Shown in pieces: positions 39,407-47,775 of a stretch of 52,228 nucleotides of DNA. The position numbers and the translations under genes were made by a program. The notes below the pieces were generated by a model. It did not search any database. It saw nothing but the letters and a program-made list of their open reading frames with translations, and was not told where the DNA came from. Positions within the stretch are counted from its first letter, which is position 1. Every line of letters begins with the position of its first letter. The stretch is from DTDR01 sp964505415 (lineage in GTDB: Bacteria; Hydrothermota; Tepidihabitantia; Tepidihabitantales; DTDR01), in assembly GCA_964505415.1 (NCBI GenBank), contig CAZDHW010000013.1, positions 1 through 52,228 on the forward strand. Direction: 5' to 3'.

Positions 39407-40772
39407 AAATTTTCTTTTTTTAGGCTTTGGTGAAACTCTTGCCCGTTGTTTTTCTTTTTTAGCTATTATTTATATTAGTCATAAAATAAGTTTAGGGAAT
39501 TTCGGAATGATAAACTTTGCTTTAGGTTATATTAATTATTTTTCTCTTTTAACTAATTGGGGGTTATTAATTTACGGAGCAAGAAAGATAGCCGAAGGGA
39601 TAAAAATTAAAGAGATCGTCGAACAAATTTTTTCAGTTAGATTTTTATTAGGAATTTTGGCGACCTTATTGGCGGTTTTGATAATTAATATTATAAAAGA
39701 AGAGCTTTTTTTAAAAAAATTAATTATGATTTATTCCTTTTTTATCTTCTTTGACGCTCTTAACTTAGAATGGTTTTTTCTAGGAAAAGAAAAAGTTAGC
39801 TATTGTTTTGTAAACCGGTTGTTAAGTAATTTTCTTTATTTTTTATTGTTAATATTATTTTTGAAAAGTGATAAAGAAATTTTTTTCGTTCCTTTCTCTT
39901 TTGTTTTTGGAGTTTTGGTTGGTAATCTTTTTTTATTTTTAAGTTATCAAAAAAAATATAGAGCTCGACTTAATTGGCGGTTAAATTTTAAAGAAAACAT
40001 TTTTCTTTTAAAAACAACCTTACCTTTGGGTGGTGTTCAAATTTTGATTCAAATTTATACTCTTTTTAATATTATCTTTTTAGGATTTCTAAAATGGAAA
40101 GAGGAATTAGGCTATTACAGTGCCGGTTATCGGCTTTTATTGGTTTTGATGATTTTTGACCGAATATTCAATCAAATAGCTTTACCATTTTTGACAAGAA
40201 AATTTAAAGAAGGAAATTTTGATATTTTAAAAAATATTACCCGGTTAATTTTAGTATTTATTTTGCCGGTTAGTTTTTTTCTTTATTTAATTAGCGATAA
40301 ATTATTTCTTTGGTTATTTCCGAAAGAATACCTTAAGGGTGTTTTGGTTTTTCAAACTTTACTTTTCTTTTGGATTTTTACCATTTTAAACTCAATTTTT
40401 TCGTTAGGCTTGCTTGCTTTAGGAAAAGATAAGGAATATTTTAGAAATGTTTTAATTGGGACCTTTGTTAATTTTTTTTTAGCGATGTTTCTTATTAAAA
40501 ATTTTCGTTATTCAGGAGCTGCTTGGGCGCTCGTTGGTACTGAATTTTTAATATTTTTTTTAAATTTTAAACATTTTCAAAATTATCATCAGATCAATTT
40601 TTTAAATTCCCTGCCTTTACCGTTACTTTTAACAGGTTTAACTTTTTTTCCTCTTTTTCTGCTTAAAAAATGTTCTCTTTGGTGTTTAAGCTTTCTTTTC
40701 TTGATAATTTATTTTTTTTTATTTATGATATTTAGAAAAAAAATTAAAAAAGATTATCAGCTATTAAAATGA
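39399..40772 (+). CDS. Wzx-type polysaccharide flippase (MOP superfamily)
   Basis: A membrane protein of 457 aa with about 12-14 hydrophobic helices throughout. The N-terminus FLFLGFGETLARCFSFLAIIYISHKISLGNFG and the HISLGNFGMINFA-like helix 1-2 loop are typical of oligosaccharide flippases that move lipid-linked repeat units across the inner membrane. I choose ATG 39399 over TTG 39393; it overlaps the upstream stop by 8 bp. The neighbouring glycosyltransferases fit. Confidence 0.85.
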   Translation: MIKNFLFLGFGETLARCFSFLAIIYISHKISLGNFGMINFALGYINYFSLLTNWGLLIYGARKIAEGIKIKEIVEQIFSVRFLLGILATLLAVLIINIIKEELFLKKLIMIYSFFIFFDALNLEWFFLGKEKVSYCFVNRLLSNFLYFLLLILFLKSDKEIFFVPFSFVFGVLVGNLFLFLSYQKKYRARLNWRLNFKENIFLLKTTLPLGGVQILIQIYTLFNIIFLGFLKWKEELGYYSAGYRLLLVLMIFDRIFNQIALPFLTRKFKEGNFDILKNITRLILVFILPVSFFLYLISDKLFLWLFPKEYLKGVLVFQTLLFFWIFTILNSIFSLGLLALGKDKEYFRNVLIGTFVNFFLAMFLIKNFRYSGAAWALVGTEFLIFFLNFKHFQNYHQINFLNSLPLPLLLTGLTFFPLFLLKKCSLWCLSFLFLIIYFFLFMIFRKKIKKDYQLLK

Positions 40773-42130
40773 CTAATAAAGAAATTGAAATTCTGGTTAA
40801 TGAAAAAGATCTGGGTTTTTTGGCTACTTTAATAGCCGAAAAACCTTACGGGCTAAAGATTGTTAAAGAAGATTTAAAAAGCAATGTTGAGATTTATTAT
40901 CAGAAAAAGAAGATTGGTGAGCTTTTTGACGTTACGAAATTAAAAAACCATTTAAAAACGATCAAAATAAGAGAAAAATATTTTAAATATCTCTTACCCG
41001 AAGAAAAATCACTTTATTATGGAATTGATATCTTTGATATTTATGATATCCTCTATTTGCTTGCTCAAGAAAACAAAATTGTTTATTTCTTAGAAAATAA
41101 AGTTTATTTTCCTTTTTGTTTAAAAGATTTTTTAAAAAATTATGAAATTAGGGCAAAATATTTTTACTTTTCACTTTTAAAATTTCCTTACGAATTTGTT
41201 AGCAAAATAAATAAAGGTAGTTTTCGGCAATTGGTGATTAATAGTTTAGTAAATATTCTTAAACAAAATAATCTTTCTTATTATTATTTGCCTTATTATC
41301 CAGAAAATTATTCTTCTGTTTTTCTTTTTCGAATAGACGGCGATTTCGCTACCCAAAAGACAGTTGAAAAAGTTTTTGATTTTTTAATTAAAGAAGAGCT
41401 GAAATTTACTTTTTTTGTCGATGTGAAATCAAGTGTGAATTTTTTAAAATTTTTTGGTGAAAAACAAAATGAAAAAATTGATATTCAACTTCATTGTTAT
41501 CTTCATTATCTTGATAAAGAAAAAGAAAAAATTTTGCGAAATCTTTTTAAAGGCAAAAAGTTGTTAGAAGATATTGGGATAAAAATTTTTGGTTTTGCAG
41601 CTCCTTTTGGATTATGGAATTGTTCATTAAACGAAGTTTTGGAAGAACTTGAGTTTTCTTATTCTTCGGAATTTGGTTTTGATTATGATGATTTACCCAT
41701 TTTGCCAATAATTACCGATAGATTTTCAAAAGTTTGGCAAATTCCTATCCATCCCATTTCAATAAGTCGTTTAAAAACCTTAAAATTTTCAATAAAAGAA
41801 ATGGTTGCTTATTATCAAGAGTACATATTAAGAACCTATCACAAAGGATATCCCATTATAATTTATGCTCATCCTCAAGAAATTTTGGCCTTTCCGGAGG
41901 TTTTTAAAGAAATTTTTAGTTTTGTCAAAAATTTTTCTCAAATAAAAATAATGACCTTTACCGAATTTTTTGAATGGTGGCAAAAAAGAGGACAAACAGA
42001 AAATTACCAAGAAAAAAAATTTAATCTTTTTAAATTACCATCTAACATTAAATATATTAGAAAAAATGAATTTTATTTGAAAATAAAAAGTTTTATTTGG
42101 AACTTTAATCGAATAAGGAAAACAAAATGA
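40769..42130 (+). CDS. polysaccharide deacetylase-like (CE4/NodB fold) protein
   Basis: 453 aa with an unrecognised N-terminal half (1-180) and a C-terminal half with NodB-like landmarks. These are RIDGDF near 187 (Asp pair), TFFVDV, the metal-type HCYLHY near 241 (H-x3-H), GFAAPFGLWN, and YAHPQEIL near 370. The family removes acetyl groups from N-acetylhexosamines; similar proteins in O-antigen clusters may act on other groups. Both ends overlap neighbours by ATGA. Confidence 0.78.
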   Translation: MTNKEIEILVNEKDLGFLATLIAEKPYGLKIVKEDLKSNVEIYYQKKKIGELFDVTKLKNHLKTIKIREKYFKYLLPEEKSLYYGIDIFDIYDILYLLAQENKIVYFLENKVYFPFCLKDFLKNYEIRAKYFYFSLLKFPYEFVSKINKGSFRQLVINSLVNILKQNNLSYYYLPYYPENYSSVFLFRIDGDFATQKTVEKVFDFLIKEELKFTFFVDVKSSVNFLKFFGEKQNEKIDIQLHCYLHYLDKEKEKILRNLFKGKKLLEDIGIKIFGFAAPFGLWNCSLNEVLEELEFSYSSEFGFDYDDLPILPIITDRFSKVWQIPIHPISISRLKTLKFSIKEMVAYYQEYILRTYHKGYPIIIYAHPQEILAFPEVFKEIFSFVKNFSQIKIMTFTEFFEWWQKRGQTENYQEKKFNLFKLPSNIKYIRKNEFYLKIKSFIWNFNRIRKTK

Positions 42131-43170
42131 AAATTCTTTTTGTTACCTTTCCCGGATTTTCCCTTTTTGAAGGCGGAATAAAGACCCAGATTATTTCTTT
42201 AAAAGAAGAATTAAACAAAATCGGCTACAAAGTTGAAATCTGGAGCGAAGATTTTACTGGTAAAGAAAGAATAGAGGATTTTAAGATTATTCATTTCTTC
42301 GGTTCAGGCATCAAAACCTTTCACCTTTTTCAAATACTTGCGTCGTTTAATAAACCAATTATTTTGACACCAGTTTTTTATTCCTCCCATTCACCTTTGA
42401 TAAATAAAATAGGAATAAAAATTTTTACGATTTTTCATTGGCTTTTTGGTTTTTATAATGAACATTTAATTTTAAAAGAAATGGTAGCTAAAGCGGATTT
42501 AATAGTATGTAATACTCAAGCAGAAAAAAAATTGCTGGAAAAAATGTTTAATCTTAAAGAAGAAAAAATTGCATTTTTACCCAATGGAGTGGCTATTGAT
42601 TTTTATTACGCTTCACCCAAATTATGCTATGAAAAATTAAAACTAAAAGATTTTATTTTGTACGTTGGCCATATTGGCAATCCCCGGAAAAATTTATTAA
42701 GATTTTTAACTGTTTTGAAAGAAATCCACTATCCGGCATTGCTGGTAGGCAAAGTAATTAAAAATAAATATAGTGAAAAATGCCTAAAAATTATTAATCA
42801 GGCAAAAAATATCAAATTGATTGGTGAATTATCTCACGATACGGAATTGTTAAAATCTATTTACGCCGCAGCCGAAGTTTTTATTTTACCTTCTTATTAC
42901 GAAACGCCGGGGTTAGCCGCTTTAGAAGCTGGTTTAGCCGGTGCTAAAATCTTAATTACCCAATACGGTGGTACCCAAGAATATTTTAAAAATTATGCCC
43001 TTTATCTCAATCCTTATTCTCAAAAAGATATAAAAAAGAAAATCCTTTTGGCATTAAAAAAAGAAAAAAATAATTTCTTAAAAGAACATCTGAAGGAAAA
43101 TTATACTTGGGATAAAATCGCTCAAAAATTAATTGGGATTTATGAGAATTTTTTAAAAACTAAAGTCTAA
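42127..43170 (+). CDS. family 4 glycosyltransferase
   Basis: A GT-B retaining glycosyltransferase of 347 aa: the N-terminal acceptor half begins MKILFVTFPGFSLFEGGIKTQI. The donor half has FLPNGVAIDFYY, FILYVGHIGNPRKNLL, and the EX7E motif in YYETPGLAALEAGLAG (about 258-270), then TQYGGTQEYF. It adds a sugar from a nucleotide donor in the surface polysaccharide pathway. Last gene of the operon; its 3' end overlaps the convergent GDT1-like gene by 11 bp. Confidence 0.88.
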   Translation: MKILFVTFPGFSLFEGGIKTQIISLKEELNKIGYKVEIWSEDFTGKERIEDFKIIHFFGSGIKTFHLFQILASFNKPIILTPVFYSSHSPLINKIGIKIFTIFHWLFGFYNEHLILKEMVAKADLIVCNTQAEKKLLEKMFNLKEEKIAFLPNGVAIDFYYASPKLCYEKLKLKDFILYVGHIGNPRKNLLRFLTVLKEIHYPALLVGKVIKNKYSEKCLKIINQAKNIKLIGELSHDTELLKSIYAAAEVFILPSYYETPGLAALEAGLAGAKILITQYGGTQEYFKNYALYLNPYSQKDIKKKILLALKKEKNNFLKEHLKENYTWDKIAQKLIGIYENFLKTKV

Positions 43171-43438
43171 TTTCTTTATAGATTATCAAAATTCCCAAGA
43201 GGATAAAAATTCCGCCACTTAAAAATCTTAATAATTTAAAAGGTATTAAGCGAAAAAGATTATTGCCAATCAATACTGCCAAAAAGGAACTTATTATTAA
43301 AGCCAAAATGCCGCCAAGGAAAACTAACCAAGAGGGTTTCAAAGAGGCTGCAAAATTTAATATCGCCAATTGAGTTTTATCTCCCAATTCCATTAAAAAT
43401 ACTGTTGAAAAAACTAAAAAAAATACTTTTAAATTCAT
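43160..43438 (-). CDS. GDT1/UPF0016 family cation transporter, half-size
   Basis: A 92-aa membrane protein with three hydrophobic helices and one copy of the family motif E-x-G-D-K-T (MELGDKTQLAIL, about 16-27). Full-length members have two such modules and move Mn2+ or Ca2+; single-module bacterial forms act as homo- or heterodimers. No second module gene is adjacent. It has its own leaderless promoter, divergent from the THI4 gene. Confidence 0.85.
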   Translation of the reverse strand: MNLKVFFLVFSTVFLMELGDKTQLAILNFAASLKPSWLVFLGGILALIISSFLAVLIGNNLFRLIPFKLLRFLSGGIFILLGILIIYKEIRL

Positions 43439-43443
43439 AACTT

Positions 43444-43541
43444 ATTATAATAAAACCTTTCGAGAAATCAATTTTAAAGAAATTGCCGGGCAAAATAGGT
43501 TTTAAAGTAATTATTGATTTTTATTGTTTTTCTTTTATTAT
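43444..43541. promoter_or_regulatory. divergent leaderless promoters for GDT1-like and THI4 genes
   Basis: Minus: TTGATT (43471-43466), 16 bp, TATAAT (43449-43444), 5 bp to ATG 43438. Plus: TTGATT (43514-43519), 16 bp, TATTAT (43536-43541), 6 bp to ATG 43548. Confidence 0.78.
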
Positions 43542-43547
43542 TAAAAA

Positions 43548-44324
43548 ATGATTGATGAAATAAGAATAACCCAAGCAATTATTGAAAGCTATTTAAATGA
43601 TTTTAAAAAGTATTTAGAATGTGAGGTAATAATCTGTGGTGCTGGTCCTTCAGGTTTAACTGCTGGTTATTATTTAGCGAAAAACGGGGTGAAAACGGTA
43701 ATTTTAGAAAAAAACCTTCGTCCGGGTGGCGGTTTAACTGGTGGCGGAATGATGTTTAATAAGATTGTGGTTGACGAAAAAGGGAAAGAAATTTTATCAG
43801 ATTTGGGAATTAATTATGAAAAATACCAAGAGGGATGTTATGTGGCCTGTGCTTTAGAAACCTTGGGAGCTTTGGTTTATCAAACGATAAAAGCGGGAGC
43901 AAAAATTTTTAACCTTATTACTGTTGAAGATCTTTTATTCCATAAAGAAGTTATTAGCGGAGTAGTAATTAATTGGACGGCAGTAAATATGGCAAATCTT
44001 CATGTTGACCCGATGACTATGCGTTCAAAATATGTTGTTGATGCTACTGGTCATGCCTGTGAAATTGTAAGAATTTTGGAAAAGAAAATGGGAAAAGTTC
44101 TTTTTACTTCCACCGGAGGGATTATTGGTGAAAAATTAATGAACGCTGAAATGGGGGAAAGGTTTGTTGTTGAAAATACCAAAGAGGTATATCATCGCCT
44201 TTATGTGTGTGGCATGGCTGCTAATAGTGTGTTTGGTGGACCGCGAATGGGACCGATTTTTGGTGGAATGTTTCTTTCTGGTAAAAAAGTAGCAGAATTG
44301 ATAAAAACCCAATTAAAGTGCTAA
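43548..44324 (+). CDS. thi4: sulfide-dependent thiazole synthase (THI4 family)
   Basis: Makes the thiazole part of thiamine from NAD and glycine. 258 aa with the dinucleotide motif GAGPSG (31-36), EKNLRPGGGLTGGGMMFN, WTAVNMANLHVDPMTMRSK, VVDATGHACE and the C-terminal CGMAANSVFGGPRMGPIFGGM. The residue where yeast THI4 has its sacrificial cysteine is H152 here, as in the methanogen enzymes that use free sulfide and turn over many times. This points to an anaerobic, sulfide-containing habitat (inference). A possible competing function, ribose-1,5-bisphosphate isomerase, is annotated for some relatives. Confidence 0.9.
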   Translation: MIDEIRITQAIIESYLNDFKKYLECEVIICGAGPSGLTAGYYLAKNGVKTVILEKNLRPGGGLTGGGMMFNKIVVDEKGKEILSDLGINYEKYQEGCYVACALETLGALVYQTIKAGAKIFNLITVEDLLFHKEVISGVVINWTAVNMANLHVDPMTMRSKYVVDATGHACEIVRILEKKMGKVLFTSTGGIIGEKLMNAEMGERFVVENTKEVYHRLYVCGMAANSVFGGPRMGPIFGGMFLSGKKVAELIKTQLKC

Positions 44325-44680
44325 ACGAAAAAGAGAAAAAAGTTTTAATTTTTTTAACTGCGGTTTTTTTTATAGGGAGTTTCTTATTAATTTTTCAGAA
44401 AAATCAAAAGAAAAGAGAATACCAAAAATTTTCAGAAGAAATCCTATTGAAAACTTCAGCAGTACCAAAGAAAAATCGAGAAGAGAAAAAAATTGATATT
44501 AATAATGCTTCTTACGAAGAATTGCTTAGTTTACCCGGGGTTGGTGAAAGTATTGCCCAAAGGATAATTCGTTATCGGGAAAAATACGGAGGATTTAAAA
44601 ACAAACGGGAGCTTTTAAAAATAAAAGGCATTGGCAAAAAAAGACTTTCCCAAATAGAAAGTTTGATAGAAATTAAGTAA
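44318..44680 (+). CDS. ComEA-like helix-hairpin-helix protein
   Basis: 120 aa: one N-terminal membrane helix (about 8-26), a charged linker, and two HhH motifs (DINNASYEELLSLPGVGESIAQRII and FKNKRELLKIKGIGKKRLSQI). This is the ComEA domain that binds DNA at the outer face of the inner membrane during natural transformation. With pilB-pilC in the same window, DNA uptake is possible, but no comEC is seen. The start is GTG 44318, overlapping the THI4 stop region. Confidence 0.88.
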   Translation: MLNEKEKKVLIFLTAVFFIGSFLLIFQKNQKKREYQKFSEEILLKTSAVPKKNREEKKIDINNASYEELLSLPGVGESIAQRIIRYREKYGGFKNKRELLKIKGIGKKRLSQIESLIEIK

Positions 44681-45782
44681 GATTACGATTATAGCGTTGG
44701 GTAAAATTGGCGTAAAATTCTTCAAAGTGGTCATTTAAAATTGCTTCTCTGATTTTTTTCATTAATTTGATAAAGAAAAAGATGTTATGATAAGTTAATA
44801 AACGAGGACCTAAAATCTCTTCAGCAACAAAAAGATGACGGAGATAAGCGCGGGTAAAATTTTTGCAAGTATAACAGTCACACTCTGGGTCCAAAGGTGA
44901 AAAATCTTTTTCGTATTTAGCATTTTTGATAATCACTCGACCTTGAGAGGTAAAGGCGGTGCCGGTTCGTCCGTTTCTTGTCGGAAGCACACAATCGAAA
45001 AGGTCAACCCCCAATTTCACACATTCCAAAATATCTTCAGGATAGCCGCAGCCCATCACGTAGCGCACCTCTTTTTTAGGAATTAAAGAAGTGCAAAGAG
45101 CAACAATTTCGTAAGCGAGTTTGGGGCTTTCCCCTAAAAATAATCCACCAATGGCGTAACCATCAAAACCAATCGTTAATAATTCTTCAGTTGCTTTTTT
45201 TCTTAATTCTAAATAAGTAGCCCCTTGGATAATTCCAAAAAGATTAGTTTCTTGGCTTTTTATTTCTTTTGATTTTTTTGCCCAAGCAGTGGTTTTTTCT
45301 ACTGCTTTTTTAGCTTCGTTATACTCAACGGGATAGGGCAAACAAATATCTAAACACATAACAATATCACTTTTAATTCTTTCTTGATAAAGAACCACTT
45401 CTTGGGGTGAAAAAAAATGAAGAGAACCATCTATATGGGATTTAAATTCTACTCCGTCTTCTTTTATGTTTACTAATGGTGAAAGCGAAGCAATTTGAAA
45501 ACCTCCAGAATCAGTTAAAACTGGTTTATAAAAAGCGATAAATTCATTTATCCCGCCGGCTTTTTCAATTATTTCAATTCCGGGTCTCAAATAAAGATGA
45601 TAAAGATTAGCAGTTATTATCTGGACATCAATTTCGTTTAATTCTTTTGGTGATAAAGTTTTTACTGTTCCCTGGGTTCCTACCGGCATAAAAGCCGGAG
45701 TGGCTACTTCTCCGTGGGGAAGGATTATCTTGCCAGCACGTGCCGAAGAGTTTTTGCTTTCTTTTTCTATATAGAACTTCAA
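44673..45782 (-). CDS. tgt: tRNA-guanine transglycosylase
   Basis: Exchanges guanine 34 for preQ1 or queuine in GUN-anticodon tRNAs. 369 aa: MPVGTQGTVK, nucleophile/acid aspartates in LTDSGGFQIASL and KLGVDLFDCVLPTRNGRTG, the substrate loop YAIGGLFLGESP, and a zinc site (CDCYTCKNF ... H). The start is TTG 45782, overlapping the upstream stop as TTGA; no nearer ATG precedes the conserved core. It is last in the ptsH operon. Confidence 0.95.
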   Translation of the reverse strand: MKFYIEKESKNSSARAGKIILPHGEVATPAFMPVGTQGTVKTLSPKELNEIDVQIITANLYHLYLRPGIEIIEKAGGINEFIAFYKPVLTDSGGFQIASLSPLVNIKEDGVEFKSHIDGSLHFFSPQEVVLYQERIKSDIVMCLDICLPYPVEYNEAKKAVEKTTAWAKKSKEIKSQETNLFGIIQGATYLELRKKATEELLTIGFDGYAIGGLFLGESPKLAYEIVALCTSLIPKKEVRYVMGCGYPEDILECVKLGVDLFDCVLPTRNGRTGTAFTSQGRVIIKNAKYEKDFSPLDPECDCYTCKNFTRAYLRHLFVAEEILGPRLLTYHNIFFFIKLMKKIREAILNDHFEEFYANFTQRYNRNLT

Positions 45783-46762
45783 CTTGTTTCAAAAATGGAA
45801 AAACTTCCCAAATTAAGATGAAGGGGTTTTTCTTTTACTACTGAATTTTCTCCCAAAATTGAGTGTTCTAATAAGGAATTTTCAATATAGGCACCTTGAT
45901 TGATAATAGAATCTTTTATTATAGAATTTCTTATTTCCACATCTTCCGAGATAGAAACAAAAGGACCAACAATTGAGTTTTCAATTATTGCGGTATCGTG
46001 AATATATACTGGTGGTCTTATTAAAGCATTAGGTCGCGGTTTAAAATAATTATTGTTTTGTAAAAGATAACGATTAGTTTGAATTAAAGCTTCTGGGGTT
46101 CCGCAATCTAACCAGTATTCTACGGTCTGGGCGCGAAAAACGATACCTTCTTCAATCATTAATTCTAAGGCATCAGAAAGTTGGTATTCGCCTTTTGTTT
46201 TAATATTTTCCTTTATAATTTTTTCTAAGGCTTTAAAAAGTGCGGAGCTATCAAAAATATAGTAAATTCCAACAATAGCCAAATTGCTTTTTGGTTCAGC
46301 TGGTTTTTCAACAATTTTGGTAATTTCTCCATCTCTTATTTCCACAATACCAAATCTTTTGGGGTCGTCAACTTTTTTGACACCAATCCAGTTTTCTTCT
46401 TTTAATAAATTTTCTAAAGGCATATCAATAATGGTGTCACCAAGGATAATCAAACAAGGTTCATCGGTAAAATAAGGTTTTGCTCGATAAACCGCGTCAC
46501 CCAATCCCTTTGGATCTTCTTGAATAACAAATTGAAAGTTTAGGGAATAGTTTTCTTCTAAATATTTTTCTATCTGGCTACCATTAGGACCAATAATTAT
46601 TATTACTTCTTTCGGATTTAAATCTTTTATTCTTTCCATAATATGACCAATAATCGGTTTGCCGGCAACCGAAAGTAATGGTTTCGGTGTTGTGTGGGTG
46701 TGAGGTTTTAACCTTCGACCTTCACCGGCTGCGGGAATAACAATTTTAATTTTATTTTTCAT
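45779..46762 (-). CDS. sugar-1-phosphate nucleotidyltransferase with left-handed beta-helix
   Basis: 327 aa. N-terminal nucleotidyltransferase domain with IPAAGEGRRLKPHTHTTPKPLL, GDTIIDMP and VGIYYI. The C-terminal hexapeptide repeats (about 250-320: IENSIVGPFVSISEDVEIRNSII) form a left-handed beta-helix. It is closest to glucose-1-phosphate thymidylyl- or uridylyltransferases. It follows the phosphohexose isomerase gene (ATGA overlap, GGAGTGG site), consistent with making an activated hexose for surface sugars. The exact nucleotide and sugar are uncertain. Confidence 0.88.
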   Translation of the reverse strand: MKNKIKIVIPAAGEGRRLKPHTHTTPKPLLSVAGKPIIGHIMERIKDLNPKEVIIIIGPNGSQIEKYLEENYSLNFQFVIQEDPKGLGDAVYRAKPYFTDEPCLIILGDTIIDMPLENLLKEENWIGVKKVDDPKRFGIVEIRDGEITKIVEKPAEPKSNLAIVGIYYIFDSSALFKALEKIIKENIKTKGEYQLSDALELMIEEGIVFRAQTVEYWLDCGTPEALIQTNRYLLQNNNYFKPRPNALIRPPVYIHDTAIIENSIVGPFVSISEDVEIRNSIIKDSIINQGAYIENSLLEHSILGENSVVKEKPLHLNLGSFSIFETS

Positions 46763-47775
46763 AGACCACTCCTTTTATTTAAAAAAATTTTTAAATTCTC
46801 TATCAATTCAATCTTTAAAGGGTCAACCCTTCTTTTTAATGCCAAATGATAACTAATAAAATCGCCCAGCATTATCAAAGAAAAAATATTTTCAAAATTA
46901 TCTCTTTTAAAAGGTTCAATCAATTTTAAAGGAATTTTTTCTTTTTTTGCCAAATTTAAAAGAAATTTTACCCTTAAAAGGTTTCTTTTGTGGGTATGGG
47001 GATTTTTTAAAAGAAAAATAAAAAGTAAATTTTTAAAATCGGCTAAAAAGGGGAGAGCGTTTATTTCGTTATGGTTCTGTTCCGGAAGATAGTTACTGAA
47101 GGCAAGAATTTTGGCGTTTTCGTTCAATTGGTTTTTCCAGCGCAGGGCGATGGGGAAATAGAAATAAGAAGAAACTAAAATATAAGGAATTTTTTGACAA
47201 AGCAACTTCACATTTCTTTTTGCCATTTGGTTTAATTTATCTCTTTTGGCTTTTAAAAAGGTGATGGCCTTTCTAATAGCTTTTTGGCAATCAGGGATAA
47301 TTTCTAAATGGCTTAAAGTTAAAAGAATAGGGATAATTAAATAAGCCAAAGCCTGGCGAGGCGGATAATTTGGGGGTAAAAGAAATAACAAATCATCATT
47401 TTTTTGTGCGAGGTTTTGTAAAATTCCGCCCGAAGTTATTACTATTAAAGGAAAGTTAGCTTTTTTAAATTGGTGATAAGTAAAAATTGTCTCTTCCGTA
47501 TTTCCCGAATAACTTATTACAAAAGAAAGGGATGGGTTATTGATAAAAAAAGGCAGTTGATAATCCTTGATTACCAAAAAAGGTTTTTTTAATAAAAAAT
47601 AGCAAAGACTAAAAACAATGTCCCCGGCGCTACCACTACCACCCATTCCGGTAACGAGAATCTGTTCGCTTTCTTTAATCCTTTTAAAGAAATCTTTTCG
47701 TTCGGCAATCACCTTTGAGGAGAGGTTTAGGGCTTCCGTTAATTGTTCCGGAAAGCGATAGATTAAATCAAACAT
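46759..47775 (-). CDS. bifunctional phosphoglucose/phosphomannose isomerase
   Basis: A 338-aa SIS-domain enzyme interconverting fructose-6-P with glucose-6-P and mannose-6-P. Key stretches are VTGMGGSGSAGDIV, VISYSGNTEETIF, PPNYPPRQALAYL and NENAKILAFSNYLPEQNHNEI, in PGI/PMI family order. Mannose-6-P would feed GDP-mannose for the GMD/RMD pair elsewhere in the window. It overlaps ptsI by 8 bp. Confidence 0.9.
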   Translation of the reverse strand: MFDLIYRFPEQLTEALNLSSKVIAERKDFFKRIKESEQILVTGMGGSGSAGDIVFSLCYFLLKKPFLVIKDYQLPFFINNPSLSFVISYSGNTEETIFTYHQFKKANFPLIVITSGGILQNLAQKNDDLLFLLPPNYPPRQALAYLIIPILLTLSHLEIIPDCQKAIRKAITFLKAKRDKLNQMAKRNVKLLCQKIPYILVSSYFYFPIALRWKNQLNENAKILAFSNYLPEQNHNEINALPFLADFKNLLFIFLLKNPHTHKRNLLRVKFLLNLAKKEKIPLKLIEPFKRDNFENIFSLIMLGDFISYHLALKRRVDPLKIELIENLKIFLNKRSGL

